Below are positions 43,670 through 51,767 of a stretch of 53,056 nt of DNA, in pieces. The DNA is taken from the NCBI GenBank assembly GCA_018399745.1, contig JAGYNZ010000019.1, positions 1 through 53,056 on the forward strand, read 5' to 3'. The stretch is from Deltaproteobacteria bacterium. GTDB taxonomy: Bacteria > Desulfobacterota > Dissulfuribacteria > Dissulfuribacterales > UBA3076. Under the pieces are notes generated by a model that ran no database searches, was not told the origin of the DNA, and saw only the letters and a program-made list of their open reading frames with translations. The translations under genes were made by a program, and so were the position numbers. How positions within the stretch are numbered: position 1 is the stretch's first letter; every line of letters starts with the position of its first letter.

Positions 43670-44041
43670 ATGAGTCATTATGTGCATATCGTTCCGGGAC
43701 GTATGAGGGTGAAGATACCTCTTGTAAAAAGAAAAAGGGAATCGGCAGAGCATATTGAACAATTAGTTAGACAGTTTAGGGGTATAAAGTCTTGCTCTGT
43801 CAACGTCATCACGGGCAGCATTCTGATTTTGTACGATCCGGAGACAATAAATTCAGATGTGATTCTGGATCGCTTTGAAAACGAAGGATTCTTTGATAGA
43901 TCAAAGATGATATCGAGCGATGAACACATTGATGGAGCATTGACAAAAGTGGGAGAATTTCTGGGAAAAGTAATTTTCAGCGCATGTGTCGAAAAGGCCT
44001 TTCAAGGGAGTGTATTTTCCTATATCACGGCTCTTATTTAG
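43670..44041 (+). CDS. Small HMA-like domain protein (no CxxC)
   Basis: A 123-aa protein. Residues ~5-75 form a ferredoxin-like HMA fold: YVHIVPGRMRVKIPLVKRKRE, then FRGIKSCSVNVITGSILILYDP. The CxxC metal pair of true heavy-metal domains is absent; the loop has GRMRVK instead. The C-terminal ~40 residues are hydrophobic (GEFLGKVIFSACVEKAF) and may touch the membrane. I chose the ATG at 43670 because AGAGGA lies 5 bp before it. It is the first gene after the Pho-box-like promoter. It shares the VxGRxRxK and TGSxLxxY motifs with the protein at 44857 and with the pump N-terminus. Function unknown. Confidence 0.75.
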   Translation: MSHYVHIVPGRMRVKIPLVKRKRESAEHIEQLVRQFRGIKSCSVNVITGSILILYDPETINSDVILDRFENEGFFDRSKMISSDEHIDGALTKVGEFLGKVIFSACVEKAFQGSVFSYITALI

Positions 44042-44540
44042 ATATATTCTTTATATACTCACCTAATCAGGCCTGACAGGTAATCTGAAGCATATCTAAA
44101 AAATCCGATTCTGGATTAATAATCAATTTTTTTCTATTGTTTTTTTCAGAAAAAATAAATATAATATTGGTTGAGGAGATGTTTCTCTTCTCTTCTCTTC
44201 TCTTCTCTTTAGCAGGAAGTTGAAGCTTGTTTTAATCTTGAGCATGAGCAGGGTTAAAATTGAACAAAACCGAGCTATCAATAAATTGCTATTTAAAAAG
44301 ATTAATCTCTTATCTTGCATTATGCAAAAAATTTAATTGTGTGAATTTTGTGAAAGCTTGAACTTAAATTAGGTGTAACAACCTCATATTTTTTATAAGT
44401 ATCTGAATAAACATCAGTTAATGCGTTGAAGTAACCTATAATAAAAAAGTTTTTGATCTTTAAGCTCTAAGATATTTTTTATATTCATTTTGGCTTAATA
44501 GTCTTCGACTAATTATGATTTTAGGCAAAGGGGGCATGAA
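44042..44540. other. A+T-rich intergenic region with pentanucleotide repeat
   Basis: About 500 bp without a supported gene. It holds the (TTCTC)5 tract at 44183-44207. A separate promoter for the following genes is likely because of the distance. No Pho-box-like array is seen here. Confidence 0.45.
44183..44207 (+). repeat. (TTCTC)5 microsatellite
   Basis: Five perfect TTCTC units, followed by TTT. Such pentanucleotide tracts change length by slipped-strand mispairing and can vary promoter spacing or transcript structure. It lies between the first HMA-like gene and the DUF5132 gene, 334 bp before the latter. Confidence 0.95.
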
Positions 44541-44873
44541 ATGGCGCTGTTCGGTGATACGATAAAAGGGACGGTTTTTAGCGGTCTTGCCATAGGGATA
44601 GGCGCAGCTGTGATTGTGCCGGCAGTTCTTCCGGTTCTGGTTAGAGTGGGTAAGCCTCTGGCCAAGGCCGCCATGAAGAGCGGACTTATTCTGTACAACA
44701 CAGGCAGGGAAATGGCAAGCGAATTGGAAGAGATAGCGGGGGATCTTTGGGCAGAGGCTAAGGCAGAGGCCGAAGAAGAGATTGAATCTGAAGCGGAGTC
44801 CGAAGGAGAGGAAGAGGAAATGCTACCAAGCACGGCAGAACTTCAGGAAGAGACCGGTGTTAAAGCTACCTAA
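44541..44873 (+). CDS. DUF5132-like membrane protein with acidic tail
   Basis: A 110-aa protein. Residues ~10-35 form a glycine/alanine-rich membrane segment (VFSGLAIGIGAAVIVPAVLPVLVRV), followed by an amphipathic helix (GKPLAKAAMKSGLILYNTGREMASELEEIAGDLW) and a strongly Glu-rich tail (about 15 Glu in 30 residues). The acidic tail could bind cations such as Ca2+ or the Lys-rich tail of the protein at 45359. The last 17 bp overlap the next gene. DUF5132 genes commonly sit with HMA-like proteins and P-type ATPases. No activity is known. Confidence 0.75.
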   Translation: MALFGDTIKGTVFSGLAIGIGAAVIVPAVLPVLVRVGKPLAKAAMKSGLILYNTGREMASELEEIAGDLWAEAKAEAEEEIESEAESEGEEEEMLPSTAELQEETGVKAT

Positions 44874-45336
44874 AGCAATAATAACTCACACTGTAAACGG
44901 CAGGTTGAGAATCAAGGTACCTTTGGAAAAGGGTAATAACAGATATTTCCAGGCCTTGGAGCATAAATTATCCCGCTGTGACGGTGTACATAGTATAAAG
45001 ACGAATTCAATAACTGGAAGTGTGCTGCTCCTTTACGAGGCCGATAAAAAGGAAAATATCTTTAAATTTGCGGAGGAGAATAGACTATTTAAGTTACAGG
45101 GGCATGAGAGTGTGCGAATGTTGCTGATAGATAGGGTTAGGCACAGCTTTAAAGATCTAAACAGATATACAAAGAAATTAACAGGGGATGAGTTGGACAT
45201 AGCTAGTTTTACATTTCTTTCTTTACTTTTTTTAAGTATTTACAAGATAGTAAGAGGCAACTTTTTCGCTCCTGCCTGGTACACATCTCTCTGGTATGCA
45301 ATCAACACAATTATTAGGTCTTCGGATAATCGGTAA
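44857..45336 (+). CDS. HMA-like domain protein with C-terminal membrane helix
   Basis: About 159 aa from the GTG at 44857, which is preceded by CAGGAAGAG inside the DUF5132 gene; a TTG at 44782 is a worse start. The N-terminal HMA-like domain reads AIITHTVNGRLRIKVPLEKGNNRYF, then GVHSIKTNSITGSVLLLYE, again without CxxC. The C-terminal part has a membrane helix (ASFTFLSLLFLSIYKIV) and an aromatic-rich end. It is translationally coupled to the DUF5132 gene (17-bp overlap), which suggests the two proteins act together at a membrane. Confidence 0.75.
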   Translation: MLKLPKAIITHTVNGRLRIKVPLEKGNNRYFQALEHKLSRCDGVHSIKTNSITGSVLLLYEADKKENIFKFAEENRLFKLQGHESVRMLLIDRVRHSFKDLNRYTKKLTGDELDIASFTFLSLLFLSIYKIVRGNFFAPAWYTSLWYAINTIIRSSDNR

Positions 45337-45358
45337 CGTCGAAAAGGGGGCAAGCAAA

Positions 45359-46144
45359 ATGGTCGAAGAAAAAGAAAAAAGATCGGGCGAAGAAGGGTTA
45401 CATAGAGCTGGTTCAGCCGTAAAGGAGGGCATAGTTAGCAGTCTTAAAGGAGTGAATGAGATCGAGGCGGAAATTGTAAGTTTGGCCAGAAACGTCGTAT
45501 CCAACACCCTAAGTGCCTCGGGTAATGTGACTAAGGAGGGCATCGGTGTCATCACTGATGTTATGAAGGGTGCAATTCAAGGTACAGAAGAGATTGGCAC
45601 CGGAGTCATAATGGCCGTGAAGAGTGTATCCAAAGGCATCATTCTTGGCGTCAGCGACGTTGGAGGTGATGTTGTGACTGTTGCCGGGCAGACGACCAGA
45701 GTTGCTGTTAAAGAGGCCGCTAACGTAGGAGCGGATGTGGCTATGATTGGCAGGAGGACCGTTGATGGTGTGATAGAGGCCACTAAAGAAGTCGGGGGTA
45801 ACGTGGAAAAAGTCGCAATGAGTGCTGTCAAAGGGGCCATTGAAGCAGCAGCAAGTTTAGGAAAGGTTGCGACTACGGCGGTTACCGAATTACTTGTGGG
45901 CGCTGTAGGAGGTATCAAAGAAGTGCTAAACGCCATAGTTCCAAAGTCTTCAAGAAGAGAGATTGGCAAGCCTGTACAAAATAAGATATCGTCAAAAGCA
46001 AGTAAAAAAGTAACGCCCAAGCCCGTTAGTAAGAAATCAACAGAAGAAGAGACAAAAGCAAATAAAAAAGTAACTCCCAAGACCGAAAATAAGAAATCAA
46101 CAGAAGAAGAGACAAAAGCAAAGTCTGCTAAGCCTTCTGTCTAA
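45359..46144 (+). CDS. Amphipathic phasin/apolipoprotein-like protein, Lys-rich tail
   Basis: About 261 aa from the ATG at 45359; AAAAGGGGG precedes it. Residues ~15-195 are an uninterrupted series of Gly/Ala/Val-rich amphipathic segments of 11-22 residues (GIGVITDVMKGAIQGTEEIGTGVIMAVKSVSKGIILGVSDVGGDVV...), a pattern seen in phasins, LEA proteins and apolipoproteins that coat lipid or polymer surfaces. The last ~60 residues are Lys/Thr/Glu-rich and contain a 20-aa tandem repeat. There is no signal peptide. It may coat a granule or membrane inside the cell. This is inference from composition. Confidence 0.65.
   Translation: MVEEKEKRSGEEGLHRAGSAVKEGIVSSLKGVNEIEAEIVSLARNVVSNTLSASGNVTKEGIGVITDVMKGAIQGTEEIGTGVIMAVKSVSKGIILGVSDVGGDVVTVAGQTTRVAVKEAANVGADVAMIGRRTVDGVIEATKEVGGNVEKVAMSAVKGAIEAAASLGKVATTAVTELLVGAVGGIKEVLNAIVPKSSRREIGKPVQNKISSKASKKVTPKPVSKKSTEEETKANKKVTPKTENKKSTEEETKAKSAKPSV
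46001..46120 (+). repeat. 60-bp tandem repeat inside the amphipathic-protein gene
   Basis: Two head-to-tail 60-bp units (46001-46060 and 46061-46120) differ at 6 positions. They encode two 20-residue units of the type SKKVTPKPVSKKSTEEETKA. The last 30 bp of each unit are identical. Confidence 0.95.
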
Positions 46145-46220
46145 GAGAGGGAATTAGCTAAAGCAAAGTGTCAAAATGTAAATATAAAGATACGGGATGG
46201 AGAGAGATTAAGGGGCCTTA

Positions 46221-49200
46221 GTGGTGATTGACCCGATTCATTTATCGGTAAGGGGCAGGGTCAGATACAAGGTAAACGGTCTTTACCGCTCTAAACTTTT
46301 AAAAGCACATCTTGAGTCTCAACTCATTCAAGAGGAAGATATAACGAGAGTTAGTGCCAGTACACTAACAGGAAATCTTCTTGTCAATTATAACTCCCGC
46401 CGATTCACATCTGATATCGCCAAGCTGATTCAGAGGGTAGTCTCAGATTACAAAGTAAAGGCTTTAAACTCCCCAAAACATATAGCAAAAAAGCAAGACG
46501 ATATCTTGCCAAGAATTAAAAGTAAAGAAAAACGACCGTTTGTGAGCAAAAGGAAGCTCAGGCGTCTTGTGGCTCGTTCGCAGAAACAGGTGGGGAGTGA
46601 ATCCTGGCACTTGAGGGAAGTGGTCGATACGATAATGGCTCTTGACACTTCAATAACTTTTGGGCTTTCAGGTTTTGAGGCCAAACGGCGTTTTAAAAAG
46701 TATGGTCCAAATGTCCTTCCAGAAGCTTTATCACGATCAGGTTTTAAAATTTTTTTGGATCAGTTCAGGTCGTTTCCAGTCGGTATGCTTGCGGTAGCTG
46801 CTGGCATCTCGTTGCTTACCGGAGGTATCTTGGATGCCGCTGCGATAATGGGGGTTGTGGGCATAAATACAATTATAGGCTATGTAACCGAAAGCAGGTC
46901 TGACAAGATAATACATTCTTTAAAAAGCCTGGTTCGTCCAAGGACTTTGGTAAGACGAGACGAGAAGGTAAAGGATATCGGCGCAGAGGACGTTGTCCCT
47001 GGAGATGTGCTGGTTCTGAGGCCCGGACAATATGTAGCTGCTGATTCAAGACTCATAGAGACAGAGCGTTTAACTATCGATGAATCCTCTCTGACTGGCG
47101 AAAGCGTTCCAGTATCGAAGATGACCAATGTCCTTTATAAAAAAAATATTCCATTAAGTGACAGGTCTAACATGTGCTATATGGGCACGCTTGTAACCGG
47201 TGGTCAAGGGCTGGCTGTGGTAGTTGCTACCGGAAGATTTACAGAGATGGGAAGAATACAGGCAATGTTGACTGAGGCCGAAATTACACAAACTCCAATG
47301 GAGAAGCAGCTTGATCAGATAGGGACTAGGTTGGTGTTTGTATCAGGACTATTATGTGGCATTGTATTTGTAATTGGTATTTTGCGTGGCTATGGATTTC
47401 TGTTGATGTTTAAGACAGCTATTTCGTTGGCGGTAGCAGCTATTCCGGAAGGGCTTCCTGCAGTAGCTACAACTACGCTCGCTTTGGGTATTAGGGAGAT
47501 GCATCGACATAATGTTCTTGTAAGACATCTGAGTGCGGTAGAGACTCTTGGCTCTGTTCAGATCATCTGCCTTGACAAGACCGGCACTATTACTTTCAAC
47601 AGAATGTCAGTAGTGGAGATTTTTGTTGGGACCTGGCTAATCAATGTCTCGAAAAATAGGTTTGAAATTTTCCATGAGTCAATTCTTCCAATCTTTAGAG
47701 AGGAGTTAGCAGGCCTTGTCGTTTGCTCAACGCTATGTAATGAGAGCGAGTTGATACAGGTACACGGAGGTTATCTTGTAAAAGGATCTCCTACAGAGAA
47801 TGCCTTTATATATATGGCACAGTACTTTGGCCTCGATGTTCCGAATCTCAGAGCGAACTTTTATCTGATAAAGACAATATATCGTTCTGAAAGAAGCAAC
47901 ATAATGATCACTTTTCACAAAACCATCAATGGAAAGATTCTTGTTGCAGTTAAAGGCAGTCCTATGGAAGTCCTGTCTCTTTGCACCTTCAAGATGAGGC
48001 GGGGCAAGACTACTTTACTTGAAGATGCAGACTATAATTTATTTCAAACAGAGAATGAGCGCATGGCTGGCAAGGGCTTAAGAGTAATTGCGGTGGCATA
48101 TAGATTAATGGAATATGATGAGAATACTTATAGCGATGAGGAATTGATGCCCTGCAACCTGGTGTGGCTGGGGCTTTTAGGTATAGCAGATCCCGTAAGG
48201 AAGGGGGCCAAAAAACTTATAGCCCGCTTTCATAGAGCCGGCATAAGAACAGTTATGATAACTGGAGATCAAGGACCCACAGCCTATGCCATAGCAAAAG
48301 ATTTGAACTTGAGCGGGGAAGAACCACTAAGGATTCTCGATTCCACCAGCCTCGTCGATATAGACTCCCAAGCTCTGCAGGCTTTATGCCAGCAATCTCA
48401 AGTATTTGCCAGAGTGAGTCCTTCGCATAAGCTTCAGATTGTACAGAATTTGCAGAAAGCAGGCAAAGTTGTAGCTATGACCGGTGATGGAATAAACGAT
48501 AGTCCGGCACTAAAGGCTGCAGATATCGGCATAGCCATGGGGCAAACAGGGACCGATGTCGCCAGAGAGGTTGCGAGCGTGGTCCTCGAAGATGACAACA
48601 TTGAGACTATGATCATTGCCGTAGGCCAGGGAAGGACCATATATAACAATGTCCGTAAATCACTCCATTTTTTGCTTGCAACAAATTTTAGTGAAATAAT
48701 GGTCACTTTTGCCGCAACGATGGTCGGCTTAGGGCAGCCTTTGAGCAGTATGCAGTTGCTCTGGATCAACCTTATAACAGATATTTTTCCGGGACTTGCT
48801 CTTTCAATGGAGGCGCCTGAAAAGGATATATTAAATCGCCCTCCAAGGGATCCTGATAATCCTATGATTAATTCTTCCGATTTCAAGAAGATAACTCGTG
48901 AAGCCGGAATTATTAGTCTGGGAGCTATCAGCTCATATGTTTATGGAGTACTCAGATATGGAAAGGGTCTGAGAGCGAGCAGCATAGCTTTCCAGACCCT
49001 TACGTTAAGCCAGCTCCTCCATGCCATAACTTGTCGTTCCGAACAGCATAGTATATTTGATTTGGAGTCTCGATCTGCAAACAAATATTTGAATGTAGCT
49101 CTGGGAGGATCATTTATTCTTCAGGCGATGTCACCTGTTGTTCCTGGATTGAGATCGCTTCTTGGTTTAAGCACAATTGGAATGACTGATTTGCTGATAA

Positions 49201-49271
49201 TAGGAATTAATGCCCCGTTGCCCTTTTTGTTAAATGAGATAGCAAAAAAGGTACAGAATGGAAATGTATGA
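46221..49271 (+). CDS. P-type ATPase (Ca2+-ATPase-like) with N-terminal HMA-like domain
   Basis: 1016 aa. Residues ~1-90 are a third HMA-like module without CxxC (LSVRGRVRYKV, STLTGNLLVNYN). The rest is a complete P-type pump: N-terminal cation-ATPase region, actuator LTGES (292-295), PEGLP in M4 (409 on), phosphorylation motif DKTGT (Asp452), GDGINDSPAL hinge (755 on), and M5-M10 with LWINLITDIFPGLALSMEAPE. PEGLP rather than CPC points to the P2 (Ca2+/Na+/K+) group, not heavy-metal pumps. The start is one of two adjacent GTG codons after AAGGGG. Its last 4 bp overlap the MetK-like gene (ATGA). It exports a cation or loads it into a compartment; the ion is unknown. Confidence 0.9.
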   Translation: MVIDPIHLSVRGRVRYKVNGLYRSKLLKAHLESQLIQEEDITRVSASTLTGNLLVNYNSRRFTSDIAKLIQRVVSDYKVKALNSPKHIAKKQDDILPRIKSKEKRPFVSKRKLRRLVARSQKQVGSESWHLREVVDTIMALDTSITFGLSGFEAKRRFKKYGPNVLPEALSRSGFKIFLDQFRSFPVGMLAVAAGISLLTGGILDAAAIMGVVGINTIIGYVTESRSDKIIHSLKSLVRPRTLVRRDEKVKDIGAEDVVPGDVLVLRPGQYVAADSRLIETERLTIDESSLTGESVPVSKMTNVLYKKNIPLSDRSNMCYMGTLVTGGQGLAVVVATGRFTEMGRIQAMLTEAEITQTPMEKQLDQIGTRLVFVSGLLCGIVFVIGILRGYGFLLMFKTAISLAVAAIPEGLPAVATTTLALGIREMHRHNVLVRHLSAVETLGSVQIICLDKTGTITFNRMSVVEIFVGTWLINVSKNRFEIFHESILPIFREELAGLVVCSTLCNESELIQVHGGYLVKGSPTENAFIYMAQYFGLDVPNLRANFYLIKTIYRSERSNIMITFHKTINGKILVAVKGSPMEVLSLCTFKMRRGKTTLLEDADYNLFQTENERMAGKGLRVIAVAYRLMEYDENTYSDEELMPCNLVWLGLLGIADPVRKGAKKLIARFHRAGIRTVMITGDQGPTAYAIAKDLNLSGEEPLRILDSTSLVDIDSQALQALCQQSQVFARVSPSHKLQIVQNLQKAGKVVAMTGDGINDSPALKAADIGIAMGQTGTDVAREVASVVLEDDNIETMIIAVGQGRTIYNNVRKSLHFLLATNFSEIMVTFAATMVGLGQPLSSMQLLWINLITDIFPGLALSMEAPEKDILNRPPRDPDNPMINSSDFKKITREAGIISLGAISSYVYGVLRYGKGLRASSIAFQTLTLSQLLHAITCRSEQHSIFDLESRSANKYLNVALGGSFILQAMSPVVPGLRSLLGLSTIGMTDLLIIGINAPLPFLLNEIAKKVQNGNV

Positions 49272-50485
49272 GAAAAGACTTCATCTTTACCTCTGAATCA
49301 GTAACTGAAGGACACCCAGACAAACTGTGTGATCAGATAAGTGATGCCATAGTAGATCGTTTTTTACAACAGGACGCCTATTCTTCAGTTATAGCGGAAT
49401 GCGCAGTTTCTCAGTCTATTGTCTTTATTGCCTTGGTCTTTTCGTCGACCGCTCTTGTAGATGTGGCCAATGTGGCCAGAAATACCATCAATCAGATAGG
49501 CTACGACGAAGCCCCTTTTAGTGGAAGGAGCTGCACGGCGCTTACCATCGTCAAAGAGTTACCCCTATCCGAAGAATTGCGCTTTGACGAAGCCAAGCTT
49601 ACAGAAGAAGAGATAGATAGAATCACAGTGAAGAATAGCCAAGTCAATGCCTTTGGCTTTGCCTGTAGACAGTCCCCTGCTTTAATGCCTCTGCCCATAT
49701 GGCTAGCTCATAAGCTTGCAAGGCGGCTTACATCAGCGAGATTAAGGAAGTTGCTGCCCTATCTGGCTCCGGACGGAAAGACGCAGGTAGGAGTTGAATA
49801 TGAGAATAACCGACCAAAAAGGATTTACAGCATCGCTATACAGTTCTGCCAAAAAGATTCTGCAGCTGGATGTATACTTAATACCAAGCAGATGCAGAAT
49901 GACATAAGAGAGGTGGTCATTGATCCATCATTTCGCGAAGAAGCAATACGTCCTGATAAAAGGACAAAGATATTCATTCAGCCCAATGCCGAGATTATTG
50001 GTTGCGGGCCAGCTGTGCATTCAGGACTTACGGGGCGCAAAAACGCAATAGATACCTATGGAGAGTATGCAAGACATAGCGGTGCAGCCTTAAGTGGCAA
50101 GGATCCCAGACGTATTGATAGAATTGGTGCATATGCCGCAAGATATGCCGCCAAGAATATAGTTGCGGCAGGGATTGCAGAGGAGTGCGAGGTCCAATTG
50201 AGTTATTCTATGAACCTCTCAAAACCTATCAGCATTCAAGCAGAGACCTTTGGAACCGGCAAGGTAACCGAAGCTGTTATCGTTGATCTGCTAAAGAAAT
50301 ATTTTGATTTCCGTCCAGCCGGAATAATGAGACAATTTAATCTCAGACATCTGCCCCGAATCATAAAAGGCGGCTTTTACAGGAAACTGGCTGCCTATGG
50401 CCATGTTGGACGCATGGAAATCGGTCTGCCATGGGAGCTTACAGATAAAGTCAGGATGCTTAAGGATGCCGTTGCACATAAATAG
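49268..50485 (+). CDS. Divergent methionine adenosyltransferase (MetK) homologue
   Basis: 405 aa, full MetK length. Conserved parts are FTSESVTEGHPDKLCDQISDAIVD (His16, Asp18, Lys19), MPLPIWLAHKLARRL, KTQVGVEYENN, SGLTGRKNAIDTYGEY and SGKDPRRIDRIGAYAARYAAKNIVAAG, so the ATP/triphosphate site looks preserved. By eye alignment, two methionine-site motifs are changed: the GE-containing strand reads ALVFSSTALVD (Glu replaced by a hydrophobic residue), and GAGDQG reads VKNSQV (the Asp becomes Ser124). It overlaps the pump gene by 4 bp, so the two are made together. It may act on another substrate or have a binding role. A housekeeping metK should exist elsewhere. Confidence 0.85.
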   Translation: MRKDFIFTSESVTEGHPDKLCDQISDAIVDRFLQQDAYSSVIAECAVSQSIVFIALVFSSTALVDVANVARNTINQIGYDEAPFSGRSCTALTIVKELPLSEELRFDEAKLTEEEIDRITVKNSQVNAFGFACRQSPALMPLPIWLAHKLARRLTSARLRKLLPYLAPDGKTQVGVEYENNRPKRIYSIAIQFCQKDSAAGCILNTKQMQNDIREVVIDPSFREEAIRPDKRTKIFIQPNAEIIGCGPAVHSGLTGRKNAIDTYGEYARHSGAALSGKDPRRIDRIGAYAARYAAKNIVAAGIAEECEVQLSYSMNLSKPISIQAETFGTGKVTEAVIVDLLKKYFDFRPAGIMRQFNLRHLPRIIKGGFYRKLAAYGHVGRMEIGLPWELTDKVRMLKDAVAHK

Positions 50486-50512
50486 AGATAATATTTTAAT
50501 GGAGATATGAGC

Positions 50513-50764
50513 ATGGCTGTGGCATCACTCTATGAAAACGAGGGGGAAGAACGGCAACACTTGTCAGCGATTCGAATGCTTTCGCTCGATTTTGGGATTC
50601 CTGAAAAAATTATAGTTTCACTTTATGAACATGAGCTTAGAATCTTAAAGAGACATGCGCGTATAAATATTTTTCTTTCTATATTTGTAAGCAGGCGTAT
50701 AAAAGATTTACTAACGAATATAAACAGTTGGCCAAAAGATGATATGAATTTGGATAGTAAATAA
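50513..50764 (+). CDS. DUF3562-like small protein
   Basis: 83 aa from the ATG at 50513, chosen because GGAG ends 8 bp before it; an ATG at 50507 is too close. It is helical and soluble: YENEGEERQHLSAIRMLSLDFGIPEKIIVSLYEHELRILKRHARINIFLSIFVSRRIKDLL, resembling DUF3562 proteins. It lies 27 bp after the MetK-like gene and is probably the last member of the cluster. Function unknown. Confidence 0.7.
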   Translation: MAVASLYENEGEERQHLSAIRMLSLDFGIPEKIIVSLYEHELRILKRHARINIFLSIFVSRRIKDLLTNINSWPKDDMNLDSK

Positions 50765-50778
50765 GTACCCATATATTA

Positions 50779-51051
50779 CTAGCCTATGACTTGATTTAAC
50801 TCTTCCTCGATCATTCTTTCTATAGTAGATTTTAACAACTTGGCTGCAAAACTTAAATCTGCTGTTATTTCAATAGTGTAGTCCTTTATAACTAAATAAC
50901 CGGTCGCTGATCCTTTAAAATTACATATATACCCATTCCATTGACATATCAGATCAAGGGATTCTCCAATATTATTAATAGTCGTTTTTATAAGCCTTTT
51001 GGCTTCTTCTCTGGAAAAAGAATGGGTTTTTTTGATTTGAATATCAGCCAT
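50779..51051 (-). CDS. Polyhydroxyalkanoic acid system (PHA_gran_rgn) protein
   Basis: A 90-aa protein of the family annotated as polyhydroxyalkanoic acid system / granule regulator protein: ADIQIKKTHSFSREEAKRLIKTTINNIGESLDLICQWNGYICNFKGSATGYLVIKDYTIEITADLSFAAKLLKSTIERMIEEEL. It is a small alpha/beta protein. I chose the ATG at 51051 over a TTG at 51054. It is convergent with the cluster. Its link to polymer granules is the family's name only; no PHA synthase is in the window. It fits the idea of a granule-related neighbourhood. Confidence 0.8.
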   Translation of the reverse strand: MADIQIKKTHSFSREEAKRLIKTTINNIGESLDLICQWNGYICNFKGSATGYLVIKDYTIEITADLSFAAKLLKSTIERMIEEELNQVIG

Positions 51052-51767
51052 CAAGCCATTTAATAATCTTAATTTTATTCTGTTATTATTTACAATTTTA
51101 AAAAATGGCAGATTAAATATATCACTAAAGTGAAAAAAGTCCTTAAATTGCCATTTTTACTTAAAGCATAAGTGAAAACTAAATATCTCGAATGTTATAG
51201 TCTTAATCCTTCTTGTTAAAAGATACGGCAAACTAAGAGCATTTTCCACATGAAAGGTTACCATTATCAAGACGTTCGGTAAAAAGGTTCTCACATATTA
51301 ATAAAATAAGCTGTTTATCATTCTCGAATTTCAGTTTTCGATTGCGGCACAATCCTACCTGAGATCATTTAAATAACCAAGTCTATTCCCGATTAAATTT
51401 GGACATAGCTATTTTAGGTGTTTGAGTTCGATTCAGTCACGTTCTCGATCTGACTTTTAATTGAGGACAACAGATAAAATAATAATTTATCCTAAATATT
51501 TTGCATGATTTCCAATTCAACTTCCATCCGCAAGCCATAATTCCTATTAGTTTTTTTCCCGGTGTAAATCTGTTTTTTCACTGAAGTGTCACAGAAGCTT
51601 CATAGAACGTTCACAATCTGGATTTATATAATCCCATAGAAAATTCGCTGCGACCATCGGCGAAAAATCTCAGGAAAAGGAGGTGGTGGAAAAACACTTT
51701 TGGGCAGGGTGAATTTTATGGAAAAAAATATTCGACAATACAGTTGTTACAAAGAGGAGGATAAAAC
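51052..51767. other. Intergenic region carrying the alkaline phosphatase promoter
   Basis: About 715 bp. The left 500 bp show nothing recognisable. The right part holds the four-unit Pho-box-like promoter (51576-51632), an untranslated leader and a possible 17-codon leader peptide (51718-51771). Confidence 0.5.
51576..51632 (+). promoter_or_regulatory. Pho-box promoter of alkaline phosphatase
   Basis: Four 11-bp direct units run TTTCACTGAAG, TGTCACAGAAG, CTTCATAGAAC, GTTCACAATCT (51576-51619). Seven bases later is TATAAT (51627-51632), and no -35 box is present. This is the arrangement of a PhoB-activated promoter, with two tandem Pho boxes, in front of a gene that PhoB classically controls. 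It serves as the reference for the look-alike promoter at 43570. Confidence 0.8.

Noticed and set aside
44123-44320. Minus-strand frame across the TTCTC repeat
   Set aside because: Its RREEKRRE stretch is just the translation of the microsatellite. No start signal and no family likeness.
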